Source: Halalkalibacter hemicellulosilyticusJCM 9152 | GTDB taxonomy: Bacteria; Bacillota; Bacilli; Bacillales; Bacillaceae_D | NCBI RefSeq assembly: GCF_000513115.1 | Contig: NZ_BAUU01000026.1 | Coordinates: 1 to 64,000 of the forward strand | Direction: 5' to 3' | Length of the DNA stretch: 64,000 bases | Shown: in pieces, positions 52,807 through 61,429 of the stretch | How positions within the stretch are numbered: the stretch's first letter is position 1 | How the letters are laid out: every line of letters begins with the position of its first letter | The notes under the pieces: generated by a model | The model's input: the letters and a program-made list of their open reading frames with translations, nothing else | Told to the model about the DNA's origin: nothing | Database searches by the model: none | Translations under genes and position numbers: made by a program

Positions 52807-53661
52807 ATGACAGATAAACAAAACAAACCTTTTTACAAAAGGACTTGGTTTCGAGTGGGTCTAGGTTTGACTCTTATCGCGTCCTTATCGTTAAGAGTCT
52901 ATTTCGAAACGAATACCATTAAGGTCAATAAAGTGCGGTTCCGGAGTAATAAGCTTCCTGAAGGATTTCAACTCAATGTTGTACAGCTAACAGACTTGCA
53001 TAATAAAGAATTTCCAAACCGAAATCAAAAGCTATTGGAAGCGATTCAACAAGCTGAGGCAGATTTCATAGTAATTACAGGAGATTGGATTGACCGAAAG
53101 ACCGTAGACACGAGTAATGCCTTAAGACTCGTCGATCAAATGAAAGCTATCCATGATCATGTCTATTATGTAACCGGTAATCATGAATGGGAGAACGCTT
53201 TGTTCAGTCATTTTATGGATGACTTGGCAGAGCGAGGTGTGGTCATTTTGCATAATGAGCATGCTGTACTCACTGTTCGAGGAGTCGATATTCAAATCGT
53301 AGGAATTGACGATGCCTCGACAAACCATGAAAATCTAGTAACGGCATTCGAGAGCATTGATGAGAACCTTTATACGATATTCCTTTCTCATAGCCCAGTT
53401 GTGACAAAAAGGTCCCCCAACGTTTCAGCTGATTTGGTCCTCAGTGGTCATACACACGGGGGACAGGTTCGCTTCCCATTCATCGGAGCGTTAATTGCAC
53501 CTGATGATGGATTGTTCCCTACATTAGACAAAGGGATATTCCCATTAGGTGATGACAGGTATTTATATATTGATAGTGGTTTAGGAACGACGGGCGCTCC
53601 AATGCGATTGCTTAATCAAAGTCAAATAAGCTTAATTGAAATTGACCCAGTTCACGATTAA
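52807..53661 (+). CDS. Metallophosphoesterase, membrane-anchored
   Basis: 284 residues. N-terminal membrane helix (TWFRVGLGLTLIASLSLRVY), then the calcineurin-like motifs QLTDLHNKEF (D-x-H), ITGDWIDRKT (GD), TGNHEWE (GNH), SHSP and SGHTHGGQ (GHxH). Resembles YkuE-type phosphodiesterases (UDP-2,3-diacylglucosamine hydrolase-like fold) that act at the membrane surface. Confidence 0.9.
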   Translation: MTDKQNKPFYKRTWFRVGLGLTLIASLSLRVYFETNTIKVNKVRFRSNKLPEGFQLNVVQLTDLHNKEFPNRNQKLLEAIQQAEADFIVITGDWIDRKTVDTSNALRLVDQMKAIHDHVYYVTGNHEWENALFSHFMDDLAERGVVILHNEHAVLTVRGVDIQIVGIDDASTNHENLVTAFESIDENLYTIFLSHSPVVTKRSPNVSADLVLSGHTHGGQVRFPFIGALIAPDDGLFPTLDKGIFPLGDDRYLYIDSGLGTTGAPMRLLNQSQISLIEIDPVHD

Positions 53662-53791
53662 AGGTATGGATCATTTAAGCATGGACGAGCAATACTCTCA
53701 TTGAAAAGCAAAAATCCAATTCCACTGAATAGCTCGAAATGAACATTTTTTAACGAATGAGTACCATTGACTCGCATTCGTACGATAAACA

Positions 53792-53802
53792 GTACTATGT
53801 AC
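53792..53802. promoter_or_regulatory. GTAC dyad upstream of the NADPH reductase-HxlR pair
   Basis: GTAC-TAT-GTAC, with further AAGTAC and GTAC copies within 25 bp. HxlR-family proteins bind GTAC-type dyads, so this is a likely operator for the HxlR protein encoded after the reductase. Confidence 0.5.
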
Positions 53803-53882
53803 GAAAAAAATAAGTACTTTTTTGTCATGATTATTCATGAAATAATCGCTGTATTAATAAAACATACAAAAGGATGATGAAG

Positions 53883-54422
53883 ATGAAAATACTTGTTATA
53901 GTTGCCCACCCAGATTTGGAAAAATCAAGAGGGAACCGTGCCTTTATTGATCAGCTGAGGAAGCATGAGACTATTACAGTAAGAGATCTATATCAAAGTT
54001 ATCCGAACTGGGAAATTGATATTGAACAAGAGCATGAATTATTGGTGCAGTATGACCGCATTGTTTTTCAGTTTCCGTTCTATTGGTACAGCTGCCCACC
54101 CTTATTGAAAAAATGGTTTGACGATGTCCTCACTTACGGATGGGCATTTGGAACTGAAGGCAACCAGCTAAAGGGTAAAGAGTTTATTGCGGCTATTACA
54201 GCAGGCGGGTCCGAGAATGCCTACCGTTCCGGTGGTGATGATTGGTTTACGATCAGTGAATATTTACGTCCCATCCAAGCAACCATTCTTCGTTGTAAAG
54301 GAACGTATTTACCAGCGTTTATTACGTACAACACAGATGCAGGTACAGACGACTACTTGGTTGCCCAAGCAAGTCAATATATTGATCATATTTCTAGTTT
54401 ACAAAAAGACCTTATTATGTAA
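53883..54422 (+). CDS. NAD(P)H oxidoreductase, flavodoxin-2 family (KefF/MdaB type)
   Basis: 179 residues from the ATG at 53883 (in-frame ATGs lie 6 and 9 bp earlier). Flavodoxin fold: [72 protein letters not shown]. Reduces quinones or similar electrophiles with NAD(P)H. The HxlR regulator gene follows after 23 bp. Confidence 0.88.
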   Translation: MKILVIVAHPDLEKSRGNRAFIDQLRKHETITVRDLYQSYPNWEIDIEQEHELLVQYDRIVFQFPFYWYSCPPLLKKWFDDVLTYGWAFGTEGNQLKGKEFIAAITAGGSENAYRSGGDDWFTISEYLRPIQATILRCKGTYLPAFITYNTDAGTDDYLVAQASQYIDHISSLQKDLIM

Positions 54423-54445
54423 TTCTGAAAGAAAAAAGTAAGGAG

Positions 54446-54787
54446 TTGCTGGTCATCAAAAGTCGAAAATACCCGATTGAAGTAACACTTGGTACCATCG
54501 GTGGAAAATGGAAGCCTTTAATTTTATTTATCCTTTCGGATGAGGGAACAAAGCGGTTTGGTGAGCTGAGAAAACAACTGGCTGGTATTACACAGGGGAT
54601 GCTAACCAACCAGCTTCGAGAGTTGGAACAAGATGGGATCATTCATCGTGAGATATATAAAGAGGTTCCGCCGAAAGTGGAGTACTCTCTAACCTCATAT
54701 GGGAAATCACTAGAGACAATTCTGAATGAGATGTGCAAGTGGGGAGCGCAACACGAACAGCAGAAATTCCTGAGGACGGAAAATTGA
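54446..54787 (+). CDS. HxlR-family regulator
   Basis: About 110 residues: [60 protein letters not shown], the standard HxlR winged helix. The start is doubtful: TTG at 54446 touches the AAGGAG site and no ATG or GTG follows in frame at the right distance, so either CTG at 54449 or another rare codon is used, or the start is mutated. These regulators sense electrophiles or oxidants, often through cysteines (here the single C in NEMCKWG). Confidence 0.82.
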   Translation: MLVIKSRKYPIEVTLGTIGGKWKPLILFILSDEGTKRFGELRKQLAGITQGMLTNQLRELEQDGIIHREIYKEVPPKVEYSLTSYGKSLETILNEMCKWGAQHEQQKFLRTEN

Positions 54788-54835
54788 TCCTGCTGCGGGA
54801 ATTGGGGCAAGAACCAACACACCTTAATATCCACA

Positions 54836-54910
54836 GGAAACATTGAAATAACGTTTGATCGTTTTACTCCTTGGTTAATTGTCTGAAGGGGTGTTTTTGT
54901 GCAGTGAATC
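54836..54910 (+). mobile_element. Tn7-like right end R5 (diverged)
   Basis: GGAAACATTGAAATAACGTT aligns with the R1-R3 termini from position 7 on (TTGAAATAA); the terminal TGT is lost. GATCGTTTTACTCC, an imperfect hairpin ACTCCTTGG / CTGAAGGGGT (54866-54892) and TGTTTTTGTG follow as in R2. Confidence 0.6.
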
Positions 54911-55009
54911 ATCAAAGTTACTGAAACAGCAATCGAAAAGAAATGATACAAAGAGGGCTATGATATATTTGAAGAGGAAAATTATCTTTATGGAGGGTGT
55001 GGGTTTATC

Positions 55010-55420
55010 ATGGGAAATGCAAATCAAAAAATAACGACATTTTTAACTTTTGAAGGAAGTGCTGAAGAAGCAATGAATTTGTACGTTTCGTTGTTTGACG
55101 ATTCAGAAATCACTAGTATTGTTCGATACGGGGCGAATGAAGTTGGCAAAGAGGGAAGCGTACAGCATGCTACATTTTCAATAAATGGACAAGAGTTTAT
55201 GTGTATAGACAGTAGTGTTAAGCATGAATGGACATTTACTCCCGGAGTATCATTGTTTGTAGCATGTAAAACTGAACAAGAAATTGATCGACTCTTTGAT
55301 AAGTTATCACAGGGTGGTGTTGTTCACATGCCATTATCTAATTATGGATTTAGTGAAAAATTTGGATGGGTTGATGATAAGTATGGTGTATCGTGGCAAT
55401 TAAATCTTGCAAATAGCTAA
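55010..55420 (+). CDS. VOC/PhnB-like glyoxalase-fold protein
   Basis: 136 residues. FLTFEGSAEEAMNLYVSLFD, DSEITSIVRYGANEVGKEG, CIDSSVKHEWTFTPGVSLFV, SEKFGWVDDKYGVSWQLN: a second, distinct PhnB-type protein in this island (another is at 49026-49481). GGAGGGTGTGGG lies before the ATG. Function unknown. Confidence 0.86.
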   Translation: MGNANQKITTFLTFEGSAEEAMNLYVSLFDDSEITSIVRYGANEVGKEGSVQHATFSINGQEFMCIDSSVKHEWTFTPGVSLFVACKTEQEIDRLFDKLSQGGVVHMPLSNYGFSEKFGWVDDKYGVSWQLNLANS

Positions 55421-55480
55421 CGGTTAACCATGTTTCTATATCAAACGTACGTGCTATTGTTGCTAGTATCTTAAATAAGT

Positions 55481-55532
55481 AAGGGAATGTAACCTCTAAG
55501 GTATTCAATAAAGGTAAGGGTTACATTCCTTT
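55481..55532 (+). terminator. Terminator after the VOC gene
   Basis: AAGGGAATGTAACC pairs perfectly with GGTTACATTCCTTT across 24 nt and is followed by AGTGTG. 55533-55687 holds the leader of the next gene only. Confidence 0.75.
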
Positions 55533-55687
55533 AGTGTGCTGTAAAGTTTCGAGGTAGTGTTTCATTCTCATTCGCTTTGGAAAAAAAGGATGGATTAATC
55601 ACTTTCATAAAAAATGAAATTCATGCAGGAATCTCCATTATAAAGTTGAAAACCATATTGTAAGCGTTAACAAAAGGAGGTATAAAA

Positions 55688-57325
55688 ATGATTTCAAAAC
55701 AGGCTCAGTTAGTTAGAAGGGTGTTGCTTTCTTCATTATTATTTTCATGTTTCTTTATGATCTTAGCTCAAGAAGATAGCTATGCAGAAGAGGTGGTCAA
55801 TGCGAGGGATTTTGGTATGACACCTGGTGTTGAGACATCGCAAACGGAGGCACTGCATGCAGCTATGCGTTATTTTTATGATAGAGGGGTGGAAGGAACG
55901 GTTTATATTCCAGCTGGGACGTATGCTGTAGATGAAGCTGTTAGGTTCCATCAAGGAGTGAATTTGATTGGTGAGGGTATGGGGGAAACCGTTTTAAAGA
56001 AGGCTGGTACTAGGAATAATTATGTTGTCGGTAATCCGATCATGAGAAGTGGTAATCAGCTTAATGTCACTGTTTCTCATTTAACGATCGATGGTGATCG
56101 CGAAAATCGTGCGAATCAAGGTCTAGGGCAAATTGGCGGGATGAATATTGATGCGGATGTCAGTCATTTAACAATTGAGAACGTTGAAGTTCGCGACGTG
56201 ACCATTGGCTTACTCTTAAGACGATTGAAAAATTCAACTATTCGAGACAGTATTATTGATCGATCAAGTGGGCATGGGATAGCCTTTGGTAGTGAAAGCC
56301 ACGCTGTGGGCGATGTTCACAGTAATCTCATTACACATAATAAGATTACAAATTCCATTGGTGGTAGTGGCATTAATTTATCACGTGCGACATATACAAC
56401 AGTCACTTATAATCAAGTGATCAATGATGTGCAGCAAGGGGATAGCTATGGAGGGATAAGAATTCCAAATGACGGTGCATATAATACAGTTGAGCATAAT
56501 GTGATAGAGAATTATCCAAGAGGCATTTTTGTTTTAAGCGGTGCTCATCATAATACAATTGCGAGCAATACCGTTATTAACTCACATATACACGGCGTAT
56601 TAATTCAATCGGATCACAATATTCTAAGTGATAATGTGATACAGCAATTAGACCCAAGCTTAAATATCGAATCGGTTATTCGTCTAGCACCCGGTAGCCA
56701 AAACCAAATAGTAGGGAATAAAATAGAGACATTTTCAAGTTTTAGTAACCCTGGTATTCGATTGACTGGTTCATCCAATCAAAATACGATCAGTGGCAAT
56801 ACAATAGATACGTCTGGGACGGCTGTTAGTATTGAAGGGGGCAGTGGTAATACAAACACGAATAATACAAGAGTAACAAACCCTGTTCAATTTGATGCAC
56901 AGGTGAGTTATGAGCTTGTTAACCGAAATAGTGGCAAGCTATTAGAGGTTGTAAACGCGGGGACGAACCCAGGGGATAATGTTCAACAATGGGAGCGTAA
57001 TTTTCATCCTTGTCAACGGTGGATAATTATTCAAAATAGTGAGGGCTATTATGAGATTATCAATCGTAATAGCAATCAGGCATTGGAGGTATTTGACTGG
57101 TCGTCATCAAATGGGGGGAATGTTGTGCAATGGACTCACTTGGGTGGATATAATCAACAATGGACAATTGAACGAACGAGTGATGGCTATTATACGCTAG
57201 TCAACCGCTATAGTGGGAAAGCCTTAGATGCTTACAACCGATCTTTACTTAATGGCGGCAACATTGTTCAATGGGATTTGAATAATGATTTCAATCAACA
57301 ATGGAATATCATAAAAGTGGATTAA
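55688..57325 (+). CDS. Secreted right-handed beta-helix protein with ricin-type lectin domain
   Basis: 545 residues. Signal peptide about 1-33 (RRVLLSSLLFSCFFMILAQE, cleavage near SYA-EE). Residues about 35-400: a pectate lyase-like beta-helix with repeated N-x-I/V turns (NTVINSHIHGVLIQSDHN, NQIVGNKIETFSSFSNPGIR). Residues about 405-545: three ricin B repeats with Q-x-W motifs (NRNSGKLLEVVNAGT, NRNSNQALEVFDWSS, NRYSGKALDAYNRS). Probably binds and cuts or epimerises an extracellular polysaccharide. AAAGGAGG site. Terminator behind. Confidence 0.88.
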   Translation: MISKQAQLVRRVLLSSLLFSCFFMILAQEDSYAEEVVNARDFGMTPGVETSQTEALHAAMRYFYDRGVEGTVYIPAGTYAVDEAVRFHQGVNLIGEGMGETVLKKAGTRNNYVVGNPIMRSGNQLNVTVSHLTIDGDRENRANQGLGQIGGMNIDADVSHLTIENVEVRDVTIGLLLRRLKNSTIRDSIIDRSSGHGIAFGSESHAVGDVHSNLITHNKITNSIGGSGINLSRATYTTVTYNQVINDVQQGDSYGGIRIPNDGAYNTVEHNVIENYPRGIFVLSGAHHNTIASNTVINSHIHGVLIQSDHNILSDNVIQQLDPSLNIESVIRLAPGSQNQIVGNKIETFSSFSNPGIRLTGSSNQNTISGNTIDTSGTAVSIEGGSGNTNTNNTRVTNPVQFDAQVSYELVNRNSGKLLEVVNAGTNPGDNVQQWERNFHPCQRWIIIQNSEGYYEIINRNSNQALEVFDWSSSNGGNVVQWTHLGGYNQQWTIERTSDGYYTLVNRYSGKALDAYNRSLLNGGNIVQWDLNNDFNQQWNIIKVD

Positions 57326-57329
57326 ACAT

Positions 57330-57360
57330 AAAGAAGCAGGTCGATCTGACCTGCTTCTTT
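57330..57360 (+). terminator. Terminator after the beta-helix gene
   Basis: AAAGAAGCAGGTC-gatct-GACCTGCTTCTTT, 13-bp perfect stem followed by ATAC; strong in both directions. Confidence 0.88.
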
Positions 57361-57523
57361 ATACTATTTTTTTGTCAACATGGGACTAGGTTATGCTGAT
57401 TGTTTGAAAAACATTAGAAAGAAACCTCTCTATAAAGAAAGTGACAATTATCACTAACAAATATTCGTGCATCGATGTAATGTACACAATATAACTCATG
57501 CCGAAAGGGGTGTTAGTGATTCT

Positions 57524-59352
57524 ATGAAACGAAGTAAATTTGACAGCCGATTGATCATGTTTTTTTCATGATAACACTAGGAGGCTTTACCATTTCTCAT
57601 ATTGAGTCTATTAGTGGACGGTATGAGATAATGGAAGTGCGAGCCTTGTTAATGAGTATTACCCTCGTATTGATTTTACTATTTTTAAAATGGAAGTCGA
57701 ATAAGGTTGAAGAATGGAGTTTATTCTACAGAGAGCGATTAACTATAGTGGTTTCTTCAATAACTCTTGGTTTTTTCGCTTGGCTTTTACCGACAATAAT
57801 TGTCATTGGAGGCTCAATAGAATTAGGTTGGGCAACAATAGAGATGGAAGTGTCGATAATAGAGGTATTATTCCAAGCGCTCCTTATTCTCCCGCTTATG
57901 CTTTTGTCCTATATTTTACCAGAGGAATGGGCTTTCAGGGGCTATATCTATCGAACACTGGTAAAAAGAAGGTCGATGTGGGTAAGTATTTTTATTCAGG
58001 CGCTGTTATTTGCAGTATGGGGACTGCTCGCTAATGGTCAATTAGACGGTTTCATTGAATTCTTGGGATTTGGTTTGTTTCTTGGATTGTTGTGTCATAT
58101 GACAAATACAATCTGGCTTGGTGTTGGGTTGCGACTAGCTGCTGCAACGGTGCCTTTACTACTTCATACAATAAATTATGAGGTCATTTACATGCAGGGC
58201 TTACTTAACTTTTTACTAGGAATTGTAACAATAGTAGTAGCTTATTTAATTATTATAAATGTTAAACGGCAACAACCTAACGAAGTTTTGAATAACTTAA
58301 AAAAAGAACATCCTAACATAGGATCAGAAAATAGCAAAAACTTAGCACAAAGAGGAATTATTTATGATGTTGGTTCAAGCTATGCTCTTGGGCAGTATTC
58401 AAAGGAAATATGGAAAAGTGAAGCTGTGAGGGATGATCTACAAATCATTCGCGAATCCCTTCACTGCAATGCAATAACCATAATGGGGGATAATCTTGAT
58501 CGTTTGGAGGAAGCTACTCACTACGCTTTAGAACACGATTTATTTGTATGGCTGCATCCTACTTCTTTTGGATCTAATCCTCAAGAAATGCTTTTACAAC
58601 TTAAAAACGGTGCAATTTTAGCCGAAAAAATAAGGAAGAAACACCCAGACAAAATTGGATTGAAAGTTGGTTTAGAGCTGAGTGTATTTACTTCAGGAAG
58701 TATCCCTGGCAAAGATTTTGGGCAGAGAGCACAAAATTTAAAATGGTTCGGACTTCTCTTACCGTTGTTTAATAGCCGACTTAATGCGTTACTAAAACAA
58801 GCAGTAGCAGTGGCACGGGATCATTATAGAGGGGGGATTATCTATGGAGCTGGGTCATGGGAGGAAGTTAATTGGGACTTGTTTGATTTTATAGGAGTAA
58901 ATTATTATTTAGATTCGTCAACTGGGACAAATTATGTCGAAGGGTTACGCCGTTACCAACAATTTAATAAACCCATTATCATTACTGAATTCGGTTGCTG
59001 TGCTTACAAGGGAGCTGAATTAAGAGGGGGAGAAGGCGGTTGGATTCAAGACTGGAGTAACCTTAGTGAACGTAAATTAGACGGCGAATATATGAGAGAT
59101 GAACAAGTTCAGGCAAACTATATTGGTCAGCTAATTGAAGTTTTTGAAACAGAAAATGTTTATGGAGCCTTTATCAATCAATTTATTGAAGAAGATCATC
59201 CTTATTCAGATGAGGCTCTATATGACCTGGATATGGCTAGTCTAGGCATTGTAAAGGCCTGTCCTCAGACAACTAAGGAAAGAGGTTGGATAGCTAAAAA
59301 AGCTTTTTACGAGATTGCAAATCGTTATTCTCAATACAAGAGTAGTCAATAG
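57524..59352 (+). pseudogene. CPBP membrane protease fused to a glycosidase-like domain; start frameshifted in a T tract
   Basis: The ATG at 57524 has a good site (AAAGGGGTG) and reads MKRSKFDSRLIMFFS, then stops. One extra T in the run of seven T at 57560-57566 would join it to the long frame that begins at 57568 (MITLGGFTISH...), giving about 610 residues. Residues to about 240: seven or eight membrane helices with CPBP/CAAX motifs EEWAFRGYIYR (EExxxR) and CHMTNTIWLGVGLRL. Residues about 270-600: a soluble TIM barrel-like domain (RGIIYDVGSSYALGQY, LHCNAITIMGDNLDRLEEAT, FIGVNYYLDSS, IIITEFGCCAYKGAELRGG) found alone in actinobacteria and sometimes named abortive infection protein. The long frame may still be translated from 57568 without the first helix. 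Confidence 0.7.
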
Positions 59353-59400
59353 ATTTAAGAGACTTTTAATAAAGCTGTTGATCTAAAAACATTCCTCAAC

Positions 59401-59505
59401 AAATCGATTATAATAACATTGGCTCTGTTTTCACCTCTGTAGATATGATGGTCTAAAGGGGTGTTTTTTTGTTTTTGTGTTAAAAAACATCTAAAATTAT
59501 CGCCA
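59401..59505 (+). mobile_element. Tn7-like right end R6 (diverged)
   Basis: TATAATAACATT and CTGTTTTCACC align with R5; the hairpin CACCTCTGTAGA / TCTAAAGGGGTG is at 59432-59463, followed by TGTTTTTTTG. ACATCTAAAATT at 59488-59499 is identical to bases in the tnsA stub of R1 (26638-26649). 59506-59760 shows no gene. Confidence 0.62.
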
Positions 59506-59762
59506 GTGCGGAGTGTGAGGGGAAAATATTGAAACCCCGAAACAAGACTCTTTGAAAGCTTTACTATCTTAATTTATTATTATGAGATTCTTACAAGTAT
59601 ATACACGATTTAGTTGGGAATTGCTAAATAATGCTAGTAAAGCACAACCTGATTTTGTGATCAAGATTTGAGAGATACGGGAGAAAGGAATATCTGGTGT
59701 TAGTATCCTCTATCAAAGGAAATCAAACATCAGAAAACTGTAGTAAAAGAAAAAACATTCGA

Positions 59763-59798
59763 ATATACCTTGATGGGAATATTCCTTTCAAGGTATAT
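59763..59798 (+). promoter_or_regulatory. Large palindromic operator of the ArsR-type gene
   Basis: ATATACCTTGA (59763-59773) and TCAAGGTATAT (59788-59798) are perfect inverted repeats, with GGAATATTCC in the middle. It ends 7 bp before the ArsR-type ATG, so binding would block its transcription or early elongation. Confidence 0.7.
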
Positions 59799-59805
59799 TT
59801 AAATC

Positions 59806-60138
59806 ATGAAAACAACATTGAATGCTCTTGCTGAGCCTAACCGACTACAGATTGTGGAACTCTTGCGTGACGGACCTCACACAGTAGGGGAAATTGCTGA
59901 TCGACTTAGTCTTAACCAGCCTCAAGTTTCCAAACATCTTCGAGTACTTAGTAATGCAGAACTCGTCGAGGTGAATGCTATTTCTAATCGACGGATTTAC
60001 AAGCTGAGGGCCAAGCCGTTTATAGAGCTTGATTCATGGTTAGATACCTACCGTCACATTTGGGACGAGAGATTCGACCTCTTGGACGAATACCTGCAGG
60101 ATCTACAAAGAAAGGGTGTGAACCATGACGACAAATAG
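59806..60138 (+). CDS. ArsR-family winged-helix regulator
   Basis: 110 residues: LNALAEPNRLQIVELLRDGP, GEIADRLSLNQPQVSKHLRV, LSNAELVEVNAISNRRIYKL. No metal-binding cysteines, so it belongs to the metal-independent ArsR group usually paired with an SRPBCC protein, as here. Confidence 0.88.
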   Translation: MKTTLNALAEPNRLQIVELLRDGPHTVGEIADRLSLNQPQVSKHLRVLSNAELVEVNAISNRRIYKLRAKPFIELDSWLDTYRHIWDERFDLLDEYLQDLQRKGVNHDDK

Positions 60139-60197
60139 GAGTCCAGCTTTGACTTAAGTAGAAAATCGAAAAATTTATTAAAACATTGCTGGATCCT

Positions 60198-60220
60198 ATG
60201 TTTTCTATGATAGAAAACAT
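60198..60220 (+). other. Hairpin between the ArsR and SRPBCC genes
   Basis: ATGTTTTCTA-tga-TAGAAAACAT, a 10-bp perfect stem, without a T run. It may adjust the ratio of the two products. Confidence 0.5.
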
Positions 60221-60261
60221 CCAAAAATAAGTTAACAAAAATTTGTTTGGGGGAACTAAAA

Positions 60262-60777
60262 ATGTCCAAAAATGCTATGGTATCAAGGGTTGAAAGCGAT
60301 CGGGTTCTCGTGCTGGAGCGTATTTTCGACGCACCGCGCGACCTCGTCTTCAAGATGTTTAAAGACCCTAACCATCTCAAACGCTGGTGGGGGCCCAGAG
60401 GTTGGGAGCTTCCTATTTGCAACGTCGATTTCCGTCCGGGTGGTGTTTGGCACTACTGCATGAAGTGTGTTGATCAAAACCTAGGTGAATATTACGGAAT
60501 GGAATCTTGGGGTAAATCGATTTATAAGGAGATCATTGAACCTGAGAAGATCGTCTACATCGATTTCTTCTCGGATGCTGAAGGTAATTCGAATGATGCT
60601 ATGCCATCGACTGATATTACATTGGAATTCATCGATCTGGGCGAAAAGACGAAGCTGATCAATCGTGCTGAATATGCATCGGCGGAGAGCCTCAAGACCG
60701 TCATGGATATGGGCATGCTTCAAGGAATCACCGAAACTTGGGACCGTCTGGAAGAGGCTCTTAAGCAGATACAATAA
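60262..60777 (+). CDS. SRPBCC/AHSA1-family protein
   Basis: 171 residues from the ATG at 60262 (TTTGGGGGA 8 bp upstream). AHSA1-type: RVLVLERIFDAPRDLVFKMF, HLKRWWGPRGWELPICNVDF, RPGGVWHYCMKC, and a C-terminal helix GMLQGITETWDRLEEALKQI. START-like cavity that binds a hydrophobic ligand. Higher GC than its neighbours. Paired with the ArsR-type regulator. Confidence 0.88.
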   Translation: MSKNAMVSRVESDRVLVLERIFDAPRDLVFKMFKDPNHLKRWWGPRGWELPICNVDFRPGGVWHYCMKCVDQNLGEYYGMESWGKSIYKEIIEPEKIVYIDFFSDAEGNSNDAMPSTDITLEFIDLGEKTKLINRAEYASAESLKTVMDMGMLQGITETWDRLEEALKQIQ

Positions 60778-60874
60778 GAAAATATTAAGAAGTTCATCAA
60801 AGAATACATGTACGATAGTAAGGATTAGGAACAGTGAGTTCGGTCATTATTAATAAAAGGGAGTGGGAAAATCA

Positions 60875-61252
60875 ATGATTAATAAAGTTGGTCAAGTTAT
60901 GTTGTATGTAAATAACCAAGATGAGGCAAAGGGTTTTTGGACTGAAAAAGTAGGGTTTAGTGTCATTTCTGAAGAAAATAACGGTGAAATGAGATGGATA
61001 GAAATTGCTCCAACAAAAGGTGCAGAAACAAGCATCGTTCTGCATAATATGGAACTCGTTGCTAAAATGAGCCCAGAATTAAATCTCGGTACACCTTCGT
61101 TAATGTTTTTTTCAGAAAACATCGATGAATTATATACTGATTTATCCAATAAAAATATCAAAGTCGGTGAAATTGTAAATATGCCTTCTGGTAGGGTATT
61201 TAACTTTGCTGATAATGAAGAAAATTACTTTGCAGTCATGGAAAAGAAGTAA
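60875..61252 (+). CDS. VOC-family (glyoxalase/bleomycin resistance-like) protein
   Basis: 125 residues from the ATG at 60875 (GGGAGTGGG site). INKVGQVMLYVNNQDEAKGF, WIEIAPTKGAETSIVLHNME, SLMFFSENIDELYTDLSNKN, FNFADNEENYFAVMEK: the two-repeat VOC fold. Substrate unknown. Third VOC protein in the window. Confidence 0.86.
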   Translation: MINKVGQVMLYVNNQDEAKGFWTEKVGFSVISEENNGEMRWIEIAPTKGAETSIVLHNMELVAKMSPELNLGTPSLMFFSENIDELYTDLSNKNIKVGEIVNMPSGRVFNFADNEENYFAVMEKK

Positions 61253-61285
61253 GTAATCCACAATAAAAAAATAATTAAGTAATGC

Positions 61286-61314
61286 AAACACCGTTCAACA
61301 ATGAACGGTGTTTT
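61286..61314 (+). terminator. Terminator after the VOC gene
   Basis: AAACACCGTTCA-acaa-TGAACGGTGTTTT, 12-bp stem. Confidence 0.88.
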
Positions 61315-61389
61315 AGTATGAATGTCTTTGATAATGAAAAAGAAAGGATGTTCTAGATTCATTCAGTCTAATTCCTTTAAAATGTGATA

Positions 61390-61409
61390 ATATACTCTTA
61401 TAGGTATAT
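61390..61409 (+). promoter_or_regulatory. CsoR operator-like dyad before csoR
   Basis: ATATACTCTTATAGGTATAT, a near-dyad with TATAC/GTATA arms around the -10 region, 20 bp before csoR. Confidence 0.55.
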
Positions 61410-61429
61410 GGAAAAGGAGTGTCGATAAA

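Noticed and set aside
57500-57526. AAAGGGGTG before the CPBP fusion gene as a seventh Tn7-like end
   Set aside because: The left arm of the hairpin and the upstream repeat are absent; it is simply a strong ribosome-binding site.
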